This document shows, one piece after another, positions 11,401 to 23,400 of a stretch of 64,000 nt of DNA. Origin of the DNA: Hydractinia symbiolongicarpus (lineage: Eukaryota > Cnidaria > Hydrozoa > Anthoathecata > Hydractiniidae); the NCBI RefSeq assembly GCF_029227915.1, contig NC_079888.1, forward strand, positions 2,861,001-2,925,000. The letters run 5' to 3'. The position numbers and the translations under genes are program-made. How positions within the stretch are numbered: the first letter of the stretch is position 1; each line of letters opens with the position of its first letter. The notes below the pieces were generated by a model. The model was not told the origin of the DNA. It saw only the letters and a program-made list of their open reading frames with translations, and made no database searches.

Positions 11401-14400
11401 AGAAGTCGTGTCAGGATTAACGATTCACTTAGAGATGAATTTAGTGTAAATGTTGGTGTACATCAGGGTTCTGTACTTAGTCCTTTGTTGTTTATTCTAG
11501 TCTTAGAAGCGCTGTCGATGGAGTTCAGAACAGGTTGTCCATGGGAGTTATTGTATGCAGATGATTTGGTTCTCATTTGAGAAGTGGAAGAAAGGACTAG
11601 AAGAGAAAGGGCTAAAGGTAAACACAGCAAAGTCTAAAGTCATGATTAGTAGCATCGCAGCCAAGTGTGACCTTGTAGTCGGAAAGTGGCCTTGTGGAGT
11701 TTGCAGGAAAGGGGTTGGTAGTAACTCAATTTTTTGTCAGACTTGCAAGCATTGGGTACATAAGAAGTGCAGTAGTATTAGTGGAAGGTTAAGAGCTGAC
11801 ATTCAGTTTGTATGCAAGCGTTGCAAAGGTGAGATTATAGAGAATGAAATATTTCCAGCTTTAATGATGTACAACAGTGGCTCGTTAGAGATAGTTGAGA
11901 ACTTCTGTTACTTAGGTGATATGTTGGGCAGTGAAGGGGGTGTTGGAAGAAGTGTTACTTGCAGGATAGGTTCTGCTTGGAAAAAGTTCAGAGAGTTACT
12001 TCCTTTGTTGACTAGCAGAGCCCTGTAACTTGAGGTAAAAGGTAGGTTGTATGAGGCCTGTGTAAGAAGTGTTATGTTGTACGGTAGTGAGACATGGGCA
12101 GTGTAGCAGGAAGATCTTGACCGTTTAGAAAGGAATGATATGAGAATGGTTAGGTGGATGTGTAACGCCAGTCTGAGAGACAGAAAGAGTTCAGATGAGC
12201 TAAGAAGCAGGCTAAGTCTCTGTAGAATTAAAGATGTTATCCAGATAAGAAGATTGAATTGGCTGGGGCACTTGGAAAAAATGGAGGAGGATAATGGGGT
12301 AAGAAAGTTCAGAGACTTGATAGTTCCTGGGGCAAAGCCCAGAGGCAGACCAAGAAAGACTTGGCAGGAGGTTATAAGGACAGACTTGATACAGAGGAAG
12401 TTGAGTTTAGATCTAACACAGTCTAGATCAGATTGGAAGAGGGTCATTAATATACCCAGTCCAACCCATGCTAGCATGGAAAACGGACGTTAAGCCGAGA
12501 ATGATGATGATATTCGTGTTTCCGTAACATCATTTTCTAACTCAATGGGTGTCCACATAGAGTCCACATTGATGATAATGTTTAAATCATTCAGTAAAGA
12601 AGGAGATAAATGTTCTAAAATAGGTTTGCAGGTGAACATCGCAATTTTTAAAGAGCGATGGTTAATTTTTGCGTGTGAGATAGTTTGCACGCCTGGATAG
12701 CATTTGCGTGTGTATGGGCGCATGCGTCTCATGGAATTTTTTTATTTCACTAAAAATTTGAGAAAGTGCAGCTAAACGTTGATATCACATTGGTTGACTA
12801 ATACATTAGAGTTATCTATTGTTATTAAAAGTTTTAGTCTGGTAGATAATCAATGCAAATAATTTTCTGTTCTGTTCTATTCTGATTCCATTCCGCTGAT
12901 ACATTAAATTTAAAATTTTTAGTTTATTTTTTAACATTAAAATTGGGCTTTCGGTCCCAAGACCAATTAAAAAAGCAGTTTTTTGACCATAGCAGCTTAT
13001 ATTTTTAGCAAAAAAGATCAAATTTCAAGTCCATTCCATATAAGGCTTGGAAGTATTTGAAGAGAACATGGGAAAAATTTGTTTAGTAATTTGATTTATT
13101 CGTTATTAGAATTGAACAACACTCAACCAATCATTCAGTTAGAAACACCAAGAAATGCTGCTGTAAATGGTATGTCTACGTGTCTCCCTTATTCTAAATT
13201 TTAGTAAAAAATTGCAAACGTCTGTTGTGCTCATTTATGTCAAAAAATTTGTTAAGATTGACTTGGCCATGACAGCTGATATGGTGGCTATCTTAATGTC
13301 CAATTGCTGAAATGTTTGCCTCTTTTAAATTGTCTAAAAACTTTGTTTATGAAAATAAACAAAAAGATCTTAACATTAACCTAAAACTGTCAAATCAAAG
13401 TGGCATTCACATTTCAATGCTATCATGAATTAGAAACGATTTTACATTAACTTATATTACGATTGTGCTGAGAATAAATCTGTGTGTAAATAGTTCAAAG
13501 TTTTTTCTACCATGACGCAAAGTGTAAATTATGTAATGTAAATGTATCCTACTAATTTTTCCTTATCAGTTCAAAACAATGATGGCACAACTGGTGAGCT
13601 TAAATCAGTGAGAGAAATACGTATCCTTCAATATTCCATGTTTTAAAAAATGTTTATGCTTTTACAATGATATTTATTTCCACCCCTGGTTATTAGATTT
13701 ATACTTAACAAAAAATATTAGCTGAAAAATTTAGATCCATCTTTCCATTTGCGTACTTCAACACATTGCAATCAAAGGTTTTTGAAGAGGTAAGTTTATT
13801 TTCAGGCAATTTAATTTAATACTATCTGTATCATTATTAATTATACTATGATATGTAAAAATATGTAATGATACGTCATTACCCCTATGCTGCTGACGTC
13901 GACAAAACACCTAAAACAACTTATTTTTTTATTGTTTTTCTGCTTAAGTGAATTTTTTATGGGACTAAATCGACTATTATATCTATTATTTTTTAGTATA
14001 ATAAAACTATAGACTGTACCCACTGTACCCAGCATAATTAAAAACAGCAAATGATGGACAGCCAGATGTGATTAAGGGTGCAAAAAGAGTTGTTAAGTCT
14101 AATTGTTATCAAACTAATGGTTTACCTGTGTGCAATTTTTCATATGTTATCCACTGTACTGCTGTATTTTTACATTTCGATTGTATTTTTTTAATATATA
14201 ATCCCAATATATAATCCCAAAATAACAGACATTTCTAAATTCATATATTGTTTTAAGCTTTTATGTGTCAACAATTATTTTCCGTATTCTTTCTTTTAAC
14301 AATCTAAACCTTTTTAATTTAAACACTACAGCAATTTCAGTCGAACACTTCACGTTTTTATAGATAGTGTAAAATGTGTATAATATATCTAAAAGGAGAA

Positions 14401-17400
14401 AAGAAAATAAATTGAAATTATCAGTTTCATAAAGAGAAAAACATAACAATTGAAACTTGTGTTGTAGTATATGTAACTTCCCCTTGATTTCAGGTGTTAT
14501 ACTCTGACAATCCCGTTGTAGTTTGTGCTCCAACTGGTTCTGGAAAGACTGTGTTATTTGAGCTGTGTGTTGTACGGCTTCTTTTGCGAGCACCAAACAA
14601 GAAGTTTTCCTATAAAATTATTTACAGTAAGTTTAAACTTGTGTTGTTTTAGCTTTTGTTTTTGGAATCGGTGTTAACACAAAATAAGGGATACAAAATG
14701 CTGATTTACCCTATTTATATCTCACCTTCACTTCACCATCCTTTTCAATTGCTAGTTACTATGAAAGTAATAATAATATAAACCTAAAATGAAGTGAACT
14801 AACTGAACTCAATGTATAGAATAATTCAAACCCAACAAGTTTAAATTGCATCCGGAAATAAATTCTTTGAGACAGCAAAACACAAAGCCTTGCAAAAGCC
14901 AACGAAAAATTTGAAAATGTATCAGCCAGCCAATTTATATTTGCATTGAAGTATTCAAAGGTTTAATACATCAAACAATTTACTTGAAGATGCCTCACAT
15001 TTTTTCATAAAATCCATAAAAGTTAATTTTCTCGATTCACCTATTTGACTAAAATTTTATTTTCTTTAACCATTTGGTTTAAGCAAGCTATGCCTACTCT
15101 CAGCCTGATACTTTTGGTAAAATTATTTGTTTTCAATGTTTCAAACAGACATTTTTTATCAGTAAAACAGGTTATTTTAGGTCTTACTGAGAGGAGAAAC
15201 ATTTTCTGCATTGTTGATGTCAACAGATATGCCATATATGTTTCATCAGCTAATGCTATTGTTTCTGAAGCTTGTATAGTTTCTTAGACTGCCACTCATA
15301 GGAATAACTTTCTTACCATCTCTTAGGAATATGATAGGTGCTCACTGAGAGGAGCTACATTTGAAACTTGCATTTGCGAAACATATAATATTGGCAATAT
15401 CTATGTCAAAAACAGTGGAATTTTCAGTGACACTCCTTTTTTTTTACTTCTTAACAGCTGTATTTGCCACTCTTTAAGATGTTGGGTTGTTGGATATTTG
15501 CAAGCATTGGCCAAATTACAAAACTTAGTGACATGTCATTCAACTTTGGCCAGTAATCAAGATAGCTGACCAATTATTGACTTCAAATTTGACTTTTTAA
15601 CAGCATTAAGAGTCATTAAGAATCAGACTGCTTCTTACTATCAACTTTTACAGTATCTAAACTCTGAATATACTGATCTTGATTTATTGTATATATATTC
15701 AGACCCAAATATTTAAAACCAGAACTTCCTTCAGAACTGATTTTTAAATTTTTCTACTTTAACTTTTTAACCACTTGGCCATGAAACTGTTTTGTTTCAC
15801 ATAGTAATATATAACTAACTAGTTTTGCGGATACCACATGAACACACTGAATTATTTGTACTCGTTTTAGCAGCTAAATACAGTAAAGTTCTTTTGAGTT
15901 TAGTACACCATACCCTTGGAGCATCATTTAGGTCATACAAATATCTCTTCAGTGTCCTTACCACTTTTTTAAAAACAATATCAGCAGGAGGTCTAACAAA
16001 TATATCTCTTGTCATTATGTTGCCTTGCAAAAATGCTGATGATATGTCTAACTCTTCATCTTAATCGACTATCAATTCTCGTGATGCTTCCGTTTTTTTG
16101 GCAGATTTTTTTCCTTTATTACTTTATTACTTATTTGTTCTACTAACATTTTAATTTTGTTCTTTAAAACAATGAATATCTTTATCATCACTTCTATCAA
16201 TGGCTGAAGTAGGCACATGCCAGATTAACAGACAATGGTACTATTGAATGTGTTACAACAAGACAACAAGATTTGTTCTGTAATAGAAACTATAAAAGAT
16301 TTTCATAGCATTGTACAATCCAGTCTAAAATAATGCAAATGTGATTTCAACTTGTCACACTTTCTGAATTATTCTGCTAAAACTCACTGTTATAAGTATA
16401 TTCCTTAGAGACATTCAAAGTCTGATATGTTTTCAAAACAAAAATTGTTTTAAATCTATAAAACCCTGTATTTAACAAGATATTATTTACAAAAAAAAAA
16501 GAACGTAAATGTAATCTTTATTCCCACCTATTTGTGCACCAGCACAACATTAAATGGTTATACTTGAAATTATTGCATACACAACATCAGGGCTCAGTGA
16601 ATGAAGTTTTTTTGCAAACAAAGTTTCGTGCACTCTTCAATTAATGTGAATGTTCGTTTTATGCAAACTTATGCACACAAATTGTGTGTGTAATTTTGTT
16701 ATGTCATGCAGATCACTCATGCTATTGTCTTAACCCTCTAACAATGTTTTATTACGCAACCCTTATCACAAAATAGTCAAAAGAGAAGAAATGTAATGGC
16801 ACCATATTTTTGACATTTATTAATGAAATGTCAAAATTTTTGTGATAAAATAGTTTTATCACTTTGTTAACGCTATTAGATTGCTACGCACACAGTCATC
16901 ACTGTGCCCGTATTTATTGAGTACTCTATTTTTATTTAGTGTTAAAGTATAATAAACTTACAATAGTTTAAAAGAACTTGTGTGTTTTTAGTGGCACCGA
17001 TTAAAGCCCTTTGCAGTGAGCGTTATCAAGACTGGAATGCTAAATTTTCACCATTTGGTTTGAAATGCACAGAATTGACAGGCGACACAGAATTGGATGA
17101 TTTTCATGAGTTGCAGTATTCACATATTGTCTTCACCACACCAGTAAGCTACATTTAAATATTGTTGCATATATTAAATATAGTAAAATGCGGGCTGTGA
17201 CTAGCGAATTACAAATCAACAGAAAAGTAGAGCCCTGTTAAGTGGGGCACAGAGAAAATCACCCCTAGCAGGTATTCGACTGAAACAAACTCAAAATATG
17301 TTAGAATTTTGTGAAAACATCCCACTTCTACAAGAACAATATTTTCATTTTTGGTAAAAACGGTTTTAACAAAACATTATCACACAATATAATCCAGTGC

Positions 17401-20400
17401 GTCCTGTAAATTAGGATCCTTGATCATAGAAATTGTATTTTGAAGTGAGACCTTAAAACAAAAAAACACAACAGTAGATTGGATATGAACAGTAAATGTT
17501 AATGTTAACGTATATCCAAGGCCACACTGTGCACAGACAAACAAAAGACAAATTAATTATAGATTTCTATTTTAAAGCAGAAACATGTGGATTTTTTTGC
17601 TCTCTGGGATATTTTACTTTATTCAAAACTTTACACAAAAAATTAGAAAACTTGTCAACCACTTTTTTCAGGAAAAATGGGATAGTATGACACGGAAATG
17701 GAAAGACAACAAAAGTTTGGTACACTCAGTGCGATTATTTCTTATTGATGAGGTATGTGCCTTCTCTGTCTTGGACAGATTTTTATTTTATAATAGTAAA
17801 TAGTATAGTATTTGAATAGTGTTTTATTATGATAAGTGTGTATCCTATATAATAATACGCTATGTCTGTAACAGGCTTAGTTGATGTGTTTATTTATATT
17901 TTTGTCCAAGGTAGTAGACCTTGGGTTAATGACTTCTATACTTCTGTCCTTTCCTGAAACAATCAATTAGGCAGAAAAACAAAAAATATTAATGATTTTA
18001 GTAATGGCTCGTCAATATTCATTTTTTTTTTTAAAAAGAGAAGATTATTAACCTGTTCCAATGCGTAGAGCTTAAAACACTGTTTAATGTGTAGCATCAT
18101 GTGTTTTCCCCAAAAAGATAGGGAGGTATTAGTTTAAAGAGTTTTTGATGACACCACAAATCCATCCATTGGAATAGATTGGTTGACCAAGGATTACGTA
18201 AGTATTTACCCAGGCTGGAGTTGACACTCCACCCCTTTTTGGCCTCAAACTTAAAATAAATAACCCCATTCTAACAAAAACAGTCACACAATATTTTCTG
18301 TTGCAGAATAAGCTTTTGTGATAGCTCTGAAATTGAACCGTTTTAATAAAAATGGTTTGTTGCAATCTTAATAGTTAATTAAATAATGTCCACTTGAAAT
18401 TAAAACAAAAGCTATTGTTAGGCTGTCATATCAAAAACATAAACAAGTTACTAAAACCTACTTATTATATACAGACACATGCTTTTTTCACAAATAAATT
18501 ATTTTTGTTTTGATATTTTAAATTAAGTTGTTTTTGGCAATACCATCTTTGACCAAAATTACTGATATTTATATCCCGTGTCAACTATTTGTGGATCTAA
18601 AGTTTTTAGGAGCTAGATTTTTATTTGTTTGAAAGTGGTTTTAACTAACCAAAATTCGTTTTAAGAAACAAGCTAAATATTTGTTATATTGTTTTTTTTC
18701 GTTGCTTGTTTCACAAGTGCAGGCTTTGTTAGCCATTCCTGCCATAACTTCGTAACAATGGTTTTTTTGTTGATCTGCGTGAATTTGTGTACTTCATTCA
18801 TGTCACAAGATCAATTTTATTTTATGCTGTAAATCAACAGAGTATAATAAAGCAGCTTTATTCTGAAACACTAAACAGTTTTTTCCTAATTTTAACTGTT
18901 ATTATTTCCACTTTAAAAAATATTTCAAATATCTCCATTTTTTGGCACATACATAGTAGATATGTATTAAACATGTTTTACGTTTTCCCACATCCGAAAG
19001 AATTAATCGGTAATTAGTATACACTTAAAAAATCTTTAAATTTTTAGAAAATTGTGTGGGTAAATCTCATCAAAAAACCACAGCAACAAAAATAGTCCCT
19101 GAAAGAAACAGGGACAGTGTCTCTGAAACTGTAGGGAGTTAGGAGCTTTGTCTCTGAAACTGTAGCGAGTTAGAAGCTTTGTCTCTGAAACTGTAGGGAG
19201 TTAGAAGCTTTGTCTCTGGAACTGTAGGGAGTTAGAAGCTTTGTCTCTGAAACTGTAGGGAGTTAGAATCTTTGTCTCTGAAACTGTAGGGAGTTAGTCG
19301 CTTAGGCTGTAAGCTTTTGTGCCATTTAACCTAAATCATATTTTGTTACTCTTTCTTTTCAAGGTGCATTTGCTAAATGATAACACTCGTGGTGCAACCA
19401 TGGAAGCTGTGGTCAGTCGTATGAAGACTGTTCAAGTTTCTATAAACAATGACACAAAAGAAACTGATACACCTATTATAAGATTTGTGGCGATATCTGC
19501 TACAATACCAAATGTTAAAGATGTAAGTGCTTTTTTAAATCCTTGTTAAGAAAACATGAAACACCCATTATAAGATTTGTGGCAATATCAGCTACAATAC
19601 CCTAAATCCTCATTAAGAAAGCATGAAACACCTAAATCGTTATTTTTGTCAAATTTTAAGTTTCATGTTATTGCAGGGCTTATAAATTCAGAAAATATTA
19701 ATTAAAAATATCAATTTTTGTTTAAAAAAAGAGGGAAAAATATAAGATTTTTAACAGCTAATTTTGCTCTCTACATCTCTCGTTTAAGGCTAAATATACA
19801 AGTATTTTTAAATTAGGAGACAAAACAAAAATTAATGCCCAGGGCATAATAAAGCTTTCAAATGTTGACTGTTTTGTTTTCTTGAAAATAAATTATTAAG
19901 ATTTTAATCACAGTGTGAAGATAAGATAGTGCAATGGATAAGTAAGAAAATCCACTAAAAATATGGAACTATACTTTAAAAAGTAAAACCAATACACGGT
20001 TTTAGTATTTTAGTATTTAAATAGTGTGATTTTTATGCGATAAGCTTGTTCCTTTTAGGCTTGGGAGTCAGCGACTCAAAAGTAGTTTTCGTGTCTTTTT
20101 GACAAAATTAATACTACTTAGTCGAAAATTTATCTGGCTTTCAGAAAATATATACTTTTACGTTCTTTTGATTCACTTTTTAGGGAATATAGATAGTGTT
20201 TTGTGTATCCTTAACCCTATTATACCTGGGCTTTTTTGGCCCTTGTAACCCTGGGGGGAAAGTGCCTGCGGGGCATAAATCCTGAACCACTTGTGCTTAA
20301 GTGATGAGAGTTGGCTCAATTGGAGAATGTGTTAGTACAAACTCAATCCAGGTAAAAAAAAACTAATTTGATGACGTCATAGGGATTAGAAATGACGTCA

Positions 20401-23400
20401 CACATGTGAAAAATGGTCATTTATCCAATTTTTGGTATGTTTTAATTTCTCGTGTGTTACTAATGATATGGCCTTGATTCTTGGTAGATTTGTGTAATGA
20501 ATACCAAAATATGTGTTTCACATGAAAAAAGTAATTTTAATGACGTCATTGGGATAAAAAATGACGTCATTTTTGCAAAAAAATTCTTATTTTAACGATA
20601 AAGATTAAAAGACCTGTTCTACCAGAAATATTGATGCTCGTGTCATTAAACTTGGCGCATATGTAGAACATGACATTTAAAGATAATCGAGGTAAGGAAA
20701 ACAAATAATGACATCATTGGGATCCGAAATGTCGTCAAATTGCTGGATTGATATTTTCTTCAAATCTGGTCTGCTTTTTGTCCTTAGTAACCTTAGAAGC
20801 ACCTTGGTTACCACTTAGTACCCAACATACATTTAATAAATAATTATATACCCAATACAACATCTTATAACATTCTTACTTGAATGTCAACGGTTTTCAA
20901 AATTTCAAACAATTTACCCCCGTCCAAAAAAAGAAATACCCTGAGCAAAGTACAAATTTTTCCAAAAAAGTTTTTTTTATCAGAAGCAATAATAAAAGTT
21001 AGGAAAAGTCACAAAATTTAGCACTTAATCACATGTGTATCTAAAGTTATGCCTAGTCAAATAGGGACACTTTGTGCCCCCCACTCCCCCCCAGGTATAA
21101 TAGGGTTAAGTCACACAATAATAATTCTTATTGATGTTGTTCTGAAGAAAAAAATTTGATAGTGAATCATAGAAATGATAAAAAAGACTTTTTTCTTTCT
21201 AATATATAATAAATACCAAAGAAGAATAAGGGCTGTAAACAACAGCACCTTTTCATGTGAGTATTAAATTGCCAAAAATTGATTGTGTTAAAGGTAAACA
21301 AAATTAAAAGTAAGTTGAAGCAAATATTTTCGTACAGCAAAGAAAAAAATGAAACTGAACTGAAACTTAATAAAAATCTTAGCAACACAGCAAATTATCT
21401 TTTAAAATCCATTAAAAAGTACAAAATTTTTATTTAACAGCTAAGGGTTATTTATTTATACTTGTTTTTACATCATAGATAGCTGTTTGGTTGGACACTG
21501 GTGTGTTGCCTGCTTTATCATTTAGGTAAGATAAAACTCAGTTTTTGTTGATATTTTGAAGTATGTTTTGAAGGATTAAGGTCTGTGGAAAACTCACTTC
21601 AGTTATCTAAAAAGCAAGGAGTGATGATATCATCAAACAATGAAATTGGAAACAGCAGTTGTTTTACTCTGCTTTACACTGATTCACACCTGACAAGAGT
21701 TTTCTGCTAAGTCTAAATGGATTGAAAGGTTGATCTTATCACTTCACAGTTCTTAAATTGTGCTAAAGGGACTACAAAACTACAGTTGGTTTTTTGAGTT
21801 TAGTAGTGGGAACACGAATGTCGAGCTTAAGTTATTTATGTAATATTTCTTATTTATTTAAAATTGACATTTTTAAGTGGGAATGTAATAAAACACATTT
21901 AAGATACAATGTATTTAAGATTGTAATGTTTTAAAAATTAATGCAATATAATGATAAACAAAACTAATGACATTTCCACTTTTTTAGTCTGGGAGATGAG
22001 TATAGACCAGTAGCATTAAGAAAAATAGTGCTTGGATATCCATACACGGAGAAGCAATCAGACTTCAAGTTTGATCTTGCTTTGAATTACAAACTCAGCA
22101 ATATTATACAAACATATTCTGAAAATAAACCAACCTTGGTGGTAAGTGTATTTCCATTCTGACTTGGTTACATTATTGCCAGAGAAACATGCAAGTTTAT
22201 TGCTGAGCTTGTTTTCAGTTAGTTGATGGAGTGGCAACGCTACATAGTAACCATGTCATGCTTCCGTTTCATTTAAAAAAAACCTTAGCACTACTTGCCA
22301 GATATACTTTTTACTCACTTTCTTAGAATCATACATAAAACTAGTCATTAGACCAGGCAAAATTCCACTAAGGATCATCTTGCGTACGTATTTTTTGCGT
22401 TGCTATATTGTGCATTTTTGACTGCCTGTTATTTGATCGGAGGTTATTCCTATTATTGTAGGTACGATTATAGTGGCGTAATTTATTTATTTTTAGTTTT
22501 GTTGTACAAGAAAAGGTGTCACACAAGCTGCCAGTGTGTTAGTGAAAGATGCACGATTTATTTTAAACTATCAGCACAAGCAAAGGTGATCAGAGTCGCA
22601 ATTTTTGTTATTAAAATTTGTTAAAATCAATTTTTTTAAAAGAAGAATTTTTTTTATTCAATAGTTAACTATACAAAACTTGCCATTATTTTTCTTTTTT
22701 TTATCAATATGATATATATAATAAAAAATCTTATTGTTGTTAAGCTTTTGACACCAAAAATTGTTCTGATATATAGTTCAACGAAATCATCTAGAACTTC
22801 ATATAGAAACTTGTATGGCGAACAAGAACGATCTAAAATGATTGTGATTTTTTACGGGAAAATTTAATTGATAAAACAAAAATAACGAATATAATATTTT
22901 TTCCTAGGTTGACACAACATGCCAATATAATACACGATTCAAAATTACAAGGTAATAACAGTTTTTATTGATGCTTATCTTTAAACAGATCTAACAGAAT
23001 GTTGCAAAACATTTTGAAAAAATCTCATATTGCTAGTATTATTAAAGCCTTTCATTTTAGAATTTGTATTACACGGTGTGGGTTTCCATCATGCTGGTTT
23101 GGACATGAGTGATCGGAAACATATTGAAGAAATGTTCACTACTGGTGATTTACCTGTTTTATGTAAGTTCTGTGAAGTTAAAGGGAACCCGAAGTATAAA
23201 ATAATGTTGGGCTTATATTATAGAGCCTAAAAAGTAAAAAGCAACAATTTAAGAGGCCTAGGACGAGCAAACAAGTGTAATTTTGGCCAAAAAGGTTATG
23301 TTAATTTATTCAACTTTATAATGTATCTGTACATTGATAAAGTTTGAATGCACATCCCTTACAGGTCTAAAATTACTGATGACAGAAAATGTCAAAATTT

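Larger units (their letters stand above)
9020..12560 (-). repeat. Helitron-like repeat split by an RTE insertion
   Basis: The parts at about 9020-9111 and 12509-12560 together match, in reverse, the plus-strand copy at 49384-49554. The shared blocks are CCGTGGATTTTTCCACGGG near the end, TATTTTTATCCACTTTGTTGCGAC inside, and ATGTTACGGAAACACGAATAT. The RTE LINE at 9112-12508 interrupts it between the blocks ATATCGCATTT and GATATTCGTG. The whole lies in the first listed HFM1 intron. Confidence 0.7.

Noticed and set aside
14261-14596. Minus-strand 111-codon frame
   Set aside because: Shadow of HFM1 exon 5 (Walker A exon) on the opposite strand.
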